A stretch of DNA of 64,000 nt from contig WOAB01000606.1 of assembly GCA_027886185.1 (NCBI GenBank), forward strand, positions 2,976,001 to 3,040,000. The letters are read 5' to 3'. Below, piece after piece: positions 1 through 12,186 of this stretch. Numbering within the stretch: the stretch's first letter is position 1; every line of letters begins with the position of its first letter. The notes under the pieces are model-generated. The model saw only the letters and a program-made list of their open reading frames with translations, had not been told where the DNA came from and made no database searches. Made by a program: the position numbers and the translations under genes. Origin of the DNA: Rheum nobile. Its lineage: Eukaryota > Streptophyta > Magnoliopsida > Caryophyllales > Polygonaceae.

Positions 1-170
1 GTACGCTCGAGTTTCATCTAAGATAGGATCTTGGAATCATTTTACTCACAAGGGACAATTTAATTGAGTAGAATGTGCAATAACTTACTGTTTATAGTTT
101 GTCTAAATTTTAAGTTCTTGCATGTCAAGCATAATTTATCTGCATGTTTTTATTCCGTTTTGTAGTTACT

Positions 171-3018
171 ATGTCTTCTGAACACCTCAAATTCACTCTC
201 CGCTCAATAGTTGAGAAAAACCGTTTGAACGACACAAATTTCCTTGATTGGGAAAGACATATGAGAATCAGTCTGAGGGACAGGAGGATGTCCTTGAAAC
301 CCTCATCCCAGAGTTGATTGCCACCTCATTTGATGAGGATAAGGCAAGTCACAAAAACCTGGAAGAAAAGAAGAGGAGAACAGTCTCCACTTTAGGTATT
401 TACGTTACTGAAATCTTATCAACCAAGTCTCATTCTTGGATATTACATTCAGGATGTGGTTCTCACATTATTTCGAATGTGCAAGGACTAAGAAATAGGA
501 GACGGTTGCAGAAGGGTGAGATAGATCTCCGTGTTGGAAATGGAGCAAGAGTTGCTGCACTTGTCATTGGAGATTATAGTCTACCTCTACCTTCTGGCTT
601 AGTTTTAGAACTTTATAATTGTTATTTTGTTCCATCTATTACTAATAATTTGATTTCAATTTCAGTTTTGAACCTTGAGGGTTATGAATTTGTCATTAAG
701 GATTGTTTTTCATTTATAAGAATGACACTTTCTATGCTCGAGCCCATGTGAGTAGTAGTGGACTATACATGTTGGACCTCAAATCTGAAATTTATAACGT
801 TGATACAAAGAGGCAAAAGTCAAATATAAGTGAAGCCAATCTATGGCACTGTCACTTGGGTCACATTAGCATCAAACGCATGAAGGAACTCCAAACAGTT
901 GGTAGCCTAAAGTCATTTGATTTAGAATCATTTGAAACATGTGAGTCATGTCTGATGGGCAAGATGACAAGGTCACATTTCACTGGTACGAGTGAGAGGA
1001 CTACTGAGCTCTTAGCTCTCATACATACCGATGTATGTGGACCTATGAGCACAGAAGATAGGAGAGGCTATCGATACTTCATTACATTTATTGATGATTT
1101 TAGTAGATATGGGTATATCTACTTAATGAAGCATAAATCTGAGTCCTTTGAAAAGTTCAAAGAATTCCAGAATGAAGTTGAGACACAGACTGGCAAGAAG
1201 ATAAAGGCACTCCGATCAGATCGAGGGGGCGAATATCTGAGCCAAGAATTCGACCATCACTTGAGGAGTTGTGGCATTTTGACACAACTGACTCCACCAG
1301 GCACGCCACAATTGAATGGCGTATCTGAAAGGAGGAACAGGACATTGTTAGACATGGTCCGCTCAATGATGAGTTTTGCTGATCTTCCTACATCCTTTTA
1401 GGGATATGCCCTCACCACTGCTGCGTTCACACTAAACAGGACTCCGTCACGATCAGTTGACAAGACACCACATGAGATATGGTATGGAAAGGTTCCTAGC
1501 TTGTCATTTCTGAAGGTCTGGGGATGCGAAGGCTTATGTAAAGCGTTTACTACCTGATAAGCTAGTACCCAAATCAGACAAATGCTTCTTTATAGGTTAT
1601 CCCAAGGAAACAAGGGGATATTAATTCTACAATTCTGCTGAGAATAAATTGTTTGTTACTCGGGATAGTGTCTTTTTGGAAAAGGATTTATTTTCCAAGA
1701 AGCCAAGTGGGAGAAATGTTCAGCTTGATGAGATTCAAGCTGAGCGACAAACCCAACAACACGAGGACATAGATGATGTCGCTGAGGAACTTGACTTTGG
1801 AGGCGTACCTTCTCAAAGGAAAACCGCCCAGATTCAAGATGCAATTCTTCAAGTTGATGAAGCACCTGAGGTCCCGCATATAGATGTGGTCAACCCAGCA
1901 GCTGAAGTCTCTCCTATTGTTGGACCACATTGGAAATCAGATAAGCTAAGGCAGCTGCCTAGGCGTTATGAGGATTACGTCTTGACTGCTAGCATTGACG
2001 TTCTACTTTTAGAGAACGGTGAGCCTGCGACCTATAAGCAAGCGATGGCGGACCCCGACTCCGAAAAATGGCTGGAAGCCATGAAATCCGAAATGGACTC
2101 CATGTCTGAAAATCAAGTATGGGACTTGATAGATTTGCCTGATGGGGTAAAACCCATTGGATGCAAATGGGTCTTTAAGATCAAGACAGACAAGGATGGA
2201 AACGTTTTTGTCTATAAGGCAAGACTAGTTGCCAAAGGATTTAGACAGGTTCATGGTACTGACTATGATGAAACATTCGCACCGGTCGTTATGATCAAGT
2301 CCATTAGGATACTCCTAGCGATTGCCGCTTATTATGATTATGAGATTTGGCAAATCTTAGGAGAATATGCAAGCTTAAGAAGTCCATCTATGGACTTAAA
2401 CAAGCATCCAGGAGTTGGAATCTTCGTTTTGATGAAGTGGTCAAAAAGTTTGATTTCTATGGACTTATATCTCAGCAAAAATCAGTGTTCTAAGACACCT
2501 GGTGAGACTGAAAGGATGAGCAGGATTCCCTATGCCTCAGCCATATGATCCATCATGTATGCAATGACTTGTACTCGCCCAGATGTTGCATATGCTTTGA
2601 GTATGTGTAGCAGGTACCAATTAAACTCGGGTGATGCACATTGGTGTGCAACCAAGAACATCCTAGAGTACTTACGAAGGACTAGGGATGATCTCTTGAT
2701 ATTTGGAGGTGATGACGAGCTGGTAGTCAATGGCTATACTGATGCAAGTTTTCAGACAGACAGAAATGATTTTGAATCTCAGTCTGGATATGTCTTCATT
2801 CTGAATGGAGGAGCCGTTAGTTGGAAGAGTTCCAAATCCAGACATGTTCTACGGAAGTACCACATGATCAGACACTGTGTTGATAGTGGAGATGTGAGGA
2901 TGTGCAAAGTGCACACAAACGACAACATTGCAGATCCTTTTGACCAAGCCCATGTCTAGGCCCAAGCATGACAGTCACACTCGGGCCAAAGGACTCAAGC
3001 ACATTAGAGAGTTCTTTT
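171..3018 (+). pseudogene. Copia gag-pol polyprotein, broken
   Basis: The start codon at 171 opens a Copia gag N-terminus (MSSEHLKFTLRS), which fuses after about 30 codons into later sequence, so the gag core and zinc knuckle are deleted. The protease motif is WILHSGCGSHI, with His where the catalytic Asp should be. Next come the GAG-pre-integrase segment (LWHCHLGHISIKRM, CESCLMGKM) and an integrase core with HTDVCGPM, IDDFSRYGY, DRGGEYLS and SERRNRT. A stop follows near 1400 and a frameshift near 1530. The reverse transcriptase starts normally (GCKWVFKIKTD, KARLVAKGFRQ), but the DVKTAFLNG part and the YVDD catalytic segment are deleted near 2350, where the frame also shifts. The RNase H region (CTRPDVAYALSM, YTDASFQTD) ends around DNIADPF near 2940. 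No function is expected. Confidence 0.9.
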
Positions 3019-3845
3019 GAGACATTGTTTGTTTTATGATAAACCTTGTTTATTGTTATCACAGACATTTATGCTTGACTTATATATATGAGTTTCATAT
3101 TATTATTTAATCGTTGCTTGGGATTAGATAAAGTATCCAAACAATTTAATAGTTATCAAATGGGCTCATCAAAACTGTTTTGGTGAATGAAACCCCATTA
3201 AGTGAACTGAAATTATAAAATTGTTAGAAGTCCATGGTCTAAGTTGTTAACTTGGATACAAATGACTTGATCAAAAGACCATATGTGAGATTGATTGATA
3301 ACACCGGGTTTCATGTGTTATAGGGACATGGAGATGTCTAATCGATTACATAGATGTGTATACTGATACACATCGGACAGACCGATCTTAGGATTTCTCG
3401 AGACTTTACTGCGGAGTTCTAGGATTATTCATGATTAGTGAGTTCCTTAGACATGAGTATGGTATAGTTATCATTTGACTGCTGGTATGTCTTTGACGCT
3501 ATCAAACGCTGACCGTAACAGACAGTTATAAAGGCAGTGATTGGGATTGCCAAAAGTTGAGTGGGAGCTGTAGTCTTATAAGATTGAATATGTCCTCCTA
3601 TTCCATGTATACCATGATACATTTGGAAAGGATTGGTGTCTCGGCCACTTGAAGAGTGAAAACTGTGAAAACGCATGGCCATGCTCAGATGGATTATTAG
3701 TAATCATCTGTACTGACAGTTTGATCTCAAGAGTTCAAGAAACGTATTTGGCGGTAAAGATGAGTTTCATCATATAGTCAAATAAGACACTAAGTGACAA
3801 AGGAATTTTAACATTGCACACTTGTTTTAAGGACAAGTGGGCGAT

Positions 3846-4534
3846 TGAAGGAATTGTGTCCTTTAATCAAATGTGCAATTACTGATTATGAAGTGGGACC
3901 ATTTATGGAGATATTTAATCCGGTGATTTTAGGTAGTCATAGTGTTTTGCTAGAAGCCAACTATGATTTATAGACTATATGTTATAGAGTATGTCATAAA
4001 GTCTATTGCTATTGTTACCGGGTCCTACGAGGTCACACCCTTAGAGTTTAGACTGGATCAAGTTGTTGGGAGACATATTATATAAAGTATATAATATAAA
4101 GTTATATAAGATATAACTTGGGAGATAAGACTTGTTAATAATAAAGTGTTATTATTAATAATAAAAGAAATACTTATTTAGGAAATAAGATATCTACACA
4201 TGGCAATATAAAAGGATGGGCTTTTAGGAAAAGCCCGTAACCCTAATTCACTTGAGAAGTACGGCTGCCTCCTTCTCCCTCTCTCTCCCTTCGTTCGCCT
4301 TCGATCCTCGCTCTAGCAACCGAGTCCTAGGTGATCCAGATCCAAGCTCGGGTGGACCAAATAGAGGAGTCACACGTGAGGCTCTATTCTCTCCATTCCA
4401 GCAGATTGAAACACGCATCAAGAGGTATTTGATTCTTCCTATCTATGATCTACTTGGTTTATGCATGAGATCCTTGGTTAGATGTTAGGAAAACGTTTCC
4501 TGAAATTCCGCTTTACGCATCTAAAATCCTTTCA
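3846..4534 (+). repeat. 3' LTR of the Copia element
   Basis: The segment begins TGAAGGAATTGTG directly after a polypurine-like tract and ends ...ATCCTTTCA, giving TG...CA ends and 689 bp, a usual Copia LTR size. A TATA-like box (atataaaagg, 4206-4215) stands about 45 bp before a C/T-rich stretch, typical of the LTR promoter and the start of R. Without the second LTR in the window the right border is an inference. Confidence 0.55.
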
Positions 4535-6581
4535 CCAAGTAGCTAGTGGGTTAGCATAAACCGCTTAGCCTTCTTCTCCTCCAATCTCTCATTCACGATT
4601 AACTGAGACCGGTGCGAGATCGGAAGAGAAGACGTCCAAGCGGGTTGTACATAAACCTCTACTTGAACCGTATTAATTTAGAAAACTAGGAACAATTTGG
4701 TAATTTTACAATATTTAGTGGCATGTTTACAAATACGTGATTTGGTGGCAATTAACTGAATCTTATCTTATATACATATAAGATTGGGTTGTTACCATTA
4801 TTTATTGTTCTCATTAAACATATATACCATTAAACTAATATAATTATCATTTTAAATAATGGTTAGAGTGTCTACTAAGAATCTATTGGTTGTAGTTCAA
4901 GTCTTCTTTAGAACAATTTGATCAAATAGAATTTTTGTTTCAAGATATTTATTATTTAATTGTACACAACAATTTCTCATTTTAATATATTGATGTGACA
5001 TCCAAGTTCTCATTTTGACCGAAAAATTTATTTGATATAACATTCAATTAGTTATTAATCACCCTAATTATTTAACCATTAAAACATTATAATATATATA
5101 GTATGAAAGAGGAAGGGAAAGAACAACTTAAATGTGTTTTATATGGAGCACCGAACAAACAAATGGAAAAAGATAGCGATCCTTATTTCAATTTTTCTCT
5201 CATCGAATTTTTATATCTCATTATCGAATAAACATACAAACCAAAGTACAATCTCAACTATAGATCATGAAGATATACAATACACAAGTTTACATTCTTC
5301 TTTTATTTTTTCTCATAAATAATAGCATATATGCATGATATAGGGATCTATGATATGAGATTATATAATATTACTTATTTAATATATTATGATGTTCATT
5401 CCAAAGTTAATAGGCCAAATCAATCTTAGTGGTTAGGAGTATTTTATGTAAGTAATTTAAAATAAAATCAAAACGGTTCTTTTGAAATTATAACATACTA
5501 TATGCATGGTATGATTTCACCCTTCGTAAATTTCAATTAAGGACAATTAATATAATGTAATTGCATGAAATAATTTTATAACTCATAAAAATCAAAGGAA
5601 TCGACATAAATCAATTTTTGGTTTGTAACCTCATAATTAGTCTTCTATTTTAAGGATATTAATATCACCAGATACCAGCCAATTGAATGTTTTTAGCATC
5701 ATTATTACTTGATTCTTTTTTAATTCAACCATTTTTAAACCATTTAAAAGAAGAACCAAACCTACGAAAGTTTCAATTTGTAAAAGTACTGAAAATGATA
5801 CGAAAGTCGTTTCCTATATCAATTATTATCAAATCAAAACATATCTTTGTTATCATTTCAGTTACTTTTTTTAATACAATGATTTATTTAAATAAATTGA
5901 GGTAAAATGGGATTACTATATATAATTTTCTATTTTGGAAAAAAGTTAATGCCTTCACAGTTCACACCCTTGATTTCCTATATTATATCTCATGATAACA
6001 ATTGCACAGTCTCATTTCATTCATGCCTACAAAAATTGATATTTTAGTGGAGTGATTGAAAAATATAGTAAATTTTGTTAAAAATTTATATTTATGTAGG
6101 CCGGTATCCTAATCAAGGTTTGAACAAAAAATGCTATAGAAGTATATAAATTTGACATCAATCATGTTTAATTAATCTTTCAAAAAATGAACATAAAATT
6201 TTGTTATTGAAATGAATAAGAAATTCACTATTCTATATATAATACGGAGTATAAATGGAGTTTTTTCACAATAAATACTAATCTCAATTCCCCATTAACG
6301 CGCCTATGATTAAATGATACAAAATTAGTTTTGATTATATAATGCAAATCAATTATGTGACCAAAATGATTAAATAAAACCAATTGTAATATTAAAAAAT
6401 GTTTATAAGTTTAAATAGTGCCTATCTTAAATAAAACGAATCAATTCAATTTAACATTGTAATTGACTTGAACTTATAATAATCGCAAGTTACCCACTCT
6501 AACTTTAAATTTGAACTCTAATCTATAATTAGATCTCTTAATATATTTGTCCAGTAAATATGCATTTGTTATATTGCTCAA
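4535..6581. other. AT-rich intergenic stretch without a recognised gene
   Basis: Both strands are strongly AT-rich with only short frames. Open frames near 5134-5322 and 5687-5905 show no family motif and match what long A/T runs give by chance. I see no RNA gene or promoter worth calling. Confidence 0.6.
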
Positions 6582-6925
6582 AAGACATGCTCTTGGAAAA
6601 AGATTTGATATATCTAAAATGCCAACTTATGTAATATGTTTTCATAGGTATTAATTTAAGGTATGTTTGGTGATAATGTTTATAAAGAGTGTTTTTTTAT
6701 AGGTATATGTATATTTTATTAAAGAAGTGTGAGTAGTAGGAAAAAATATATTACATAAGACATGCTCTTAGAAAAAGATTTGATATATCTAAAATGCCAA
6801 CTTATGTAATATGTTTTCATATGTACTAATTTAGGGGTCTGTTTGGTGATAGTGTTTATAAAGAGTATTTTTTTATAGGTACATGTATATTTTATTAAAG
6901 AAGTGTGAGTAGTGGGAAAAATAAG
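6582..6925. repeat. Tandem duplication of a ~175-bp unit
   Basis: The unit beginning aagacatgctctt at 6582 is followed head-to-tail by a near-identical copy from 6757 to about 6925. Both share gatatatctaaaatgccaac, the phrase tgtttggtgat and the end aagtgtgagtagt(a/g)gg, with few substitutions, so the duplication is fairly recent. The phrase GTNTGTTTGGTGATA resembles MITE ends, but no paired inverted end is clear. Confidence 0.8.
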
Positions 6926-7282
6926 ATTATTTCATTACACGTTTATCGAATTATAAAATTAGATTATTGAAAAAATGTTTTATAAACAAAAAATTAGGCC
7001 TTATTTGTCGGCATAAAGAAATGTGTGTTTTCTATATATATAAATAGTTTGAAGAGATTTAAGAACTAGACGTATAATATATATAAATTTGGATTTAACA
7101 ATTTCTAAAGAAAAACTTACATAAACAGAATATAATTATAAAAACTATTGAAACAACATAAGAAATTTTATTAAAACAAAATATTTGTCACCGTGCATAG
7201 CATGTGCATAAAGACTAGTGTATATAATGAGTGTTTTTAAATATATATCAGTAGTGATTTCATTCAAAATAACTTGTGGAGT
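6926..7282. other. AT-rich stretch with no gene
   Basis: Nothing codes here. Near 7190-7218 the text cgtgcatagcatgtgc followed by actagt resembles a worn Helitron 3' end (weak hairpin then CTAG), but the hairpin is poor and no matching start is visible, so it is not called. Confidence 0.5.
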
Positions 7283-7290
7283 ATATCAGG

Positions 7291-7907
7291 TAGAGTTGTC
7301 AATAGGGTCGGTCAAGTCGGGTTCGGTTCGGTTATTTCGGGTTTGGGTTGAGAACGGGTCGGGTCATTTCTGATAACAAGTCAAGCCGGGTCGGGTTATT
7401 ATAGGTCAGCGGGCGGTCCGGGGTGACCAACGGGTCAAAAGCGTCACTTTTGAAATATTTTGTTCACTATTTAAATATTATTAAATAGTTAAAAACTAAT
7501 TTAGATATGTCAAAATAAGTTGAAATGAATTAAAATAATAATAATATTATTAATTATTTTAATGTAATTGATATTAGTAGACCAAAAGTATATTTTATTT
7601 ATAATTTTAATTTATATTATATTAATTTATAGATTTCTTCATTATAAAATTATATAAGTACAACAATTTTCTTTTTTTTAGGATAATTGAGCATATTATC
7701 ATTATTTATGTCATATATCATCTATATTTATGTTATATTTTAATAATACTCCACATTTATTCATTAATCGGGTCAGGTTCGGGTTGGTTGGGTTCAATCT
7801 CAGTAAATCCGGGTCGGTAAATTCAGGTTATCAAGTATTTCGAACAAGTCGGGTTGGATCCAAAAGGGGGTCGGTAAAACGTGTTCGATCACTTTTTGAC
7901 AGCTCTA
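7291..7907. mobile_element. hAT-type non-autonomous element (MITE), 617 bp
   Basis: The left end TAGAGTTGTCAA pairs with the right end, read on the other strand as TAGAGCTGTCAA. The flanks ATATCAGG (7283-7290) and ATATCATG (7908-7915) form an 8-bp target duplication with one mismatch, the size made by hAT transposases. Subterminal arrays of GGGTCGG/CGGGTTCGG at both ends, with an AT-rich centre, fit hAT MITEs with repeated transposase-binding motifs. There is no transposase; the small frame at 7730-7918 is read through the subterminal repeats. Confidence 0.85.
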
Positions 7908-7915
7908 ATATCATG

Positions 7916-9335
7916 TGATTTCCTGCAGCGTGTACAGTGGTATTTTTAGGCAAAATGACTTGTATATATGAGGTTATCACTAGCTTAACACGGAGTTTAG
8001 GTAAATTTTATATTTATATTTTTAAAAATTAAAACATTTCACATTATAAAAAATATGAAATAAAAAAATATATCTAGTTAGTATTAATATAAATAAAATT
8101 AAAATAAGTATGATAATATAAAGAAATCTCTACTAATAATCAATTAACAAAGATCAATGTGATTTCGTACATACACAATACCTATAAATAAATGAATTAA
8201 AAGAAATTTTGAATAAAATGTGACTAATTAAATGAAATTTTTAAAAGAGAGTATTAAAAAAATACCAAATATATTCAGTCTAATATGAAAATCAAGATCA
8301 AATGTGAATAATCTATATGTTGAAAAAGAAATCAGGATCATATCTAAAGTATTTTATATGATAATAATAATGATATAAAAACATATAATTTAGTGATATG
8401 ACATGATGTGGAGTAGGCATGTGACGGTAAATGACATAGCACAATGTACAGTGCGCTAAAGTAAAATCTAGCTAAGACCATTTGTCGTTTTACTTTAGTA
8501 GACATGTCAAAACGACAAATGGTCTTAGCTAGGTTTTACTTTAGTATTATATAGTAGTAGATTAGACATCAAAGCTTCAACCAATCATATAAATGGGTAA
8601 CTTTATAAATTTAGAAATATATAAGTGTGACAAATTAGTTAAAAGATATGATAATATGTAGTCCCTTAAAACTATTTAAATTAATTTTGAAATAATGTTG
8701 TTCCACAAACAATAAATATCTACTTCAATTTTTGCGATATTTGAATACTATTAATTAAAGCAATATTTAAATTATCCTAGTATATATAAATATCATTTAG
8801 ATGAGATATTTATGACTAAATTGAATTTTAGATCTAGAAAAAAATTGAAATAACAAAAATAATTTTAAATTTGGATATTGTGTCGATAAAAAATATTTTT
8901 TGTAAAAAAACATGAATTTTGATATGGATTTTAGTTTATTTGGAAAGTATTCATTGTAGATATCATATTTCTTAATATTTGATTTTATCAAATATGTTTT
9001 ATTTACTCTTTTTTTTAAAGAAAGCCAATATAACCAAATCTTTTGACATATCATATCGATTAGGTAAAATGAAAAACAGGTTAGTAATGTTAAAAATTAT
9101 CCGAGTTAATTAAGAACCATAAGCTAAAAAGGAAGAATTACGAAAGTGAAAGAAAAAATCAATCATAAATCTGATATTCTAATTTTGTTTTAGATATTGT
9201 ATTTTCATTTTCATTTTTATATCGAATATCTTTTTATTATTTTTCTAAAAATAGTTATAACGAAAATTCATAATCTTTGATTTTCTATAACTTTTATTTA
9301 GTTTACAATCATATATCCACAAATATGTAGCAATT
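7916..9335. other. AT-rich intergenic stretch
   Basis: There is no coding signal. The only structured item is the fold-back at 8456-8544, listed separately. The minus-strand frame at 8797-9054 is Lys/Tyr/Phe-rich, as expected from A/T-rich DNA, and shows no motif. Confidence 0.6.
8456..8544. repeat. Near-perfect 36-bp inverted repeat with 17-bp loop
   Basis: The left arm 8456-8491 begins ctaaagtaaaatctagctaa. The right arm 8509-8544 is its reverse complement with only one or two differences (t/c at 'aatct' versus 'aacct'). The spacer is 8492-8508. As RNA this is one long hairpin. It may be a very short MITE or a small-RNA precursor; no clear target duplication was found. Confidence 0.85.
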
Positions 9336-10335
9336 CACTACTAGAAAATGTGCTATTTCTAGACGCTTTTGCCTTGACGCTTTCAGAAATCGTCGAAGAG
9401 CATTACGCGGTTAATTGGAAGTCTATGTGGATCTGGGGTTACAAGGATTCTAGAAAGATCAAGGTAGGAGGCGCATATACACCTTGAAGTAAGAATTCAA
9501 TCACCTTATAATTTTTCCATTTCTTCCCTTTCCAGAGATTTTTGTTAATTTGTTAGTCCTTCAAATCTTCTCATTGTTTTCATGTTCCCCCGCATAATTG
9601 TTAACTTGCTATTCTAGGTTTCTGTTCTTTCTAGCAAGGTCGAGGACTTGGAGGCAAAATTTTGTGAAGAAACAAAAAAAGGTCACAAGAGAAGGTATAA
9701 GCTTGTACATTCTTGTGCTTGCCTATGTTTTCAACTAGTTCAGGTTCATAACACTTTAATTTACCTATATTGAACTTGAATGTCCACCTTTCTATCAATT
9801 ATAAGCATGTATACATGAACGCATGTAAACATTCTTTTATTCTCTTTGAAGTTGTCAATCATTATCATATAAAATGTTAATGTCGGTTCCTTGTTCTCGT
9901 GATCGTGATCTAATTTAATTATTATCTAGATAATGAGTTAGTATAGATGCTCTTAAAAGTCTCTCAAACTAATTTGCATATATTCCTTTATGTTGTGATA
10001 TTTCAAAAGTGACTATCATTATCTTTTTTCTTTTCTTTTCTTTATCATTTGAGTTTAAACTTTAAAATAAGGATGTCACTAGATAAGATATTTCAATATT
10101 CCATAGCTCCCCAAACCCTAGTTTTTCACCAGCCACCACCAACCCTAACCATGAACACCGAAACAAAAGACCATCCTCAATCCATGAAATCCCCAATTCT
10201 ACAACCCTCCTCTGTACAACCCAATCCCAAAACCTTAATGCCAACCAGCCTCTGCTTGCCCCCTTTGGGATTTCCTTCCAGATTCACCTTTATTCCTTCA
10301 TCTTCAACTTCATTATCCAACGAAGCCTTATTCAT

Positions 10336-12186
10336 ATGCTTCTCCCCGTTTCCTTTACCACTCAAATTAACACAAATGATGAAGTGGACACTTACAGAAC
10401 TTCAGTCCGCCGGATCCGTACTCAATTCCGTCGTCTGGACGAACTGAAGAGCTACTGGTCATGGGCGGCTGGGTGGTGGTCTTACTTCGATGTCCACGTC
10501 GCTGTTCGTTATCTTCCTCCGGGTGGTGGAGCGTCTTCGATTTGGCTCTCCCTCCTCTCATGGTTTTGGAGACGGGGTTGGAGTGCTTCTCTGCTCGTCT
10601 TTCTTCTTCCGTCGACTGTCGGGATCTACAACAGATCTGCCTGGAGGGGTGGTTTCATTTTTGTCCTTCCTCTCCTCTGCGAACCAAGGTGCTCTCTTTC
10701 TAATTTATCCCCTTATGAGACCTACCTTAAAAATCAGTATGTGATTGATCCTTGTTGTCTTGTGAGTGATACTTTGTTAAAAAAAATTCAAGCTACGAAT
10801 CTTGTTATGTTTATCCCTAAAATGATACTTCATTACCTACTTGTTCTCTGTGAACATCCTTTACTGATTTGGATACATAGTCATGGATTATCTCATGGTT
10901 TATCTATTTTGGCAAAGGGGATTAATACATTGATTGAGATATTTTACTTTGATTCTGATTCGACTGTGAACTATGAAGTTTTGAACCCTTCGTTTGTTAA
11001 AGAAAAACACCTTACTCTAGTCGAGGAGACCACTAACATCGAGCCTATTGACAACTGTAATACGATCATGATGATCCCTAATGCTAATATTCGTAAGGGT
11101 CATGATAACATTGAGTTATACCTTCATACTCTTTCATTTCGTGAACCTTACTTTGAATTTGGGAACTTATGGTCTGAGTCCTCTGAAGTTTCTCCTCCTT
11201 GGTGCTCTGCTACTAGGAAAACTCTGTTGGTGGACCCTTTCCTGTCTTTTTTTTCTACTTCCTTTGTACCTTGTCACATCTGGACTTATGACTACATTTC
11301 TGCTATGAATTGTGTATGTGTTTTACATGACACTGAAACAATGCTTATGCAGACAACCGAGCCACTTCATGAACAAACAGATTCTGAGATGACCTCTCTA
11401 GACCAAACTCTAATGGAAAAGTATAGTAAGGCAACCACCAGATTGTCGTTACTAATTTGTACCTCTTACCAGAGGCAGAAACTAAAAGACCAAGTCTGGT
11501 GCATGACCTCTACAAACCAGATTGTACAAACTATACATTTGATCCCCTTTATTTGTGGACATCATTGTATATGCACTATGCCCTGCTTTACTAGAAGAAT
11601 GGAATACAATGATCCCTACACCATTATGGTTGAGAAGACCAATCAATTTTGGAGTCATATATTAAACAATCAGATATGCCAATCTGGAGTTGACTTTCAA
11701 GTCAATAAACCAGCTATATGGAAAACCATGGAAACAAAACCAAAAATGTCAACCTATTCTATGAAAAATCAGCTATGGAGGTTAACCTCAATGCCCAATT
11801 ATGATATCAGGTTTTTATTTCATATTCTGGTGCTTGATACTGAAATGTGGAATGGAAATAGTTATATCCTTGAGAATTACCAGCTAGAGAATGGCATTTG
11901 TTGCGTTCTAAATTGTAACATATTTCCAGCATTTACTATAACAATGACTACGGATAAATTACTGAACAAGGAACAAATCCAGCAAAAGAATCAAATAATG
12001 TTGAATATCATGAGCAACCCAAGGAACAACAGAAGAAGAGTCTTTCCAAAAGACTCACAAATGCATCACATAAATCAGGAAGATCACTTTAATATTTCCT
12101 ATTACGAGCACTCCTACAATGTAACTTCTAGTAAGACCCCTAACAGTCTACGGATATGGGGCAACATTACAGATGGTTTTTTATGA
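10336..12186 (+). CDS. Candidate LINE ORF1, 616 residues, unusual sequence
   Basis: An uninterrupted 616-codon frame occupies the ORF1 position of the LINE, and its stop overlaps the ORF2 start in ATGA at 12183-12186, a layout consistent with reinitiation. So long a frame is not expected by chance in DNA of this composition. I do not see the features of usual plant L1 ORF1 proteins: no DUF4283-like domain and no CX2CX4HX4C knuckle. A Cys/His cluster (CGHHCICTMPC) lies at about residues 410-420 and a basic patch (NPRNNRRR) near residue 562, either of which might bind RNA. The first ~120 residues are Trp/Leu-rich; all three frames are open there, so the true start is uncertain. Another in-frame or shifted start (ATG at 10151 opens an overlapping 98-residue frame) is possible. 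Confidence 0.5.
   Translation: MLLPVSFTTQINTNDEVDTYRTSVRRIRTQFRRLDELKSYWSWAAGWWSYFDVHVAVRYLPPGGGASSIWLSLLSWFWRRGWSASLLVFLLPSTVGIYNRSAWRGGFIFVLPLLCEPRCSLSNLSPYETYLKNQYVIDPCCLVSDTLLKKIQATNLVMFIPKMILHYLLVLCEHPLLIWIHSHGLSHGLSILAKGINTLIEIFYFDSDSTVNYEVLNPSFVKEKHLTLVEETTNIEPIDNCNTIMMIPNANIRKGHDNIELYLHTLSFREPYFEFGNLWSESSEVSPPWCSATRKTLLVDPFLSFFSTSFVPCHIWTYDYISAMNCVCVLHDTETMLMQTTEPLHEQTDSEMTSLDQTLMEKYSKATTRLSLLICTSYQRQKLKDQVWCMTSTNQIVQTIHLIPFICGHHCICTMPCFTRRMEYNDPYTIMVEKTNQFWSHILNNQICQSGVDFQVNKPAIWKTMETKPKMSTYSMKNQLWRLTSMPNYDIRFLFHILVLDTEMWNGNSYILENYQLENGICCVLNCNIFPAFTITMTTDKLLNKEQIQQKNQIMLNIMSNPRNNRRRVFPKDSQMHHINQEDHFNISYYEHSYNVTSSKTPNSLRIWGNITDGFL

Larger units (their letters stand above)
1..4534 (+). 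mobile_element. Ty1/Copia LTR retrotransposon, decayed; left end outside the window
   Basis: Order seen on the + strand: leader (1-170), gag start, protease, GAG-pre-integrase, integrase, reverse transcriptase, RNase H, an 800-bp spacer, a purine-rich tract at 3831-3845 (ggacaagtgggcgat) and then a TG...CA segment read as the 3' LTR. This order (integrase before reverse transcriptase) is that of Copia elements. The 5' LTR and primer binding site would lie left of base 1. The spacer 3019-3830 has no convincing reading frame. The copy is dead: most of gag is missing and there are several stops and internal deletions in pol. Confidence 0.9.

Noticed and set aside
4617..4636. agatcggaagagaagacgtc, matching 18 of 20 bases of a common sequencing adapter
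   Set aside because: Two mismatches, and the following bases do not match the adapter; it sits in continuous plant-like sequence, so coincidence is more likely than contamination. Raw reads across it would settle this.
7190..7218. Possible Helitron 3' end (gcatagcatgtgc ... ACTAGT)
   Set aside because: The hairpin is weak and no TC start preceded by A fits nearby; compare the perfect hairpin at 29342-29358.
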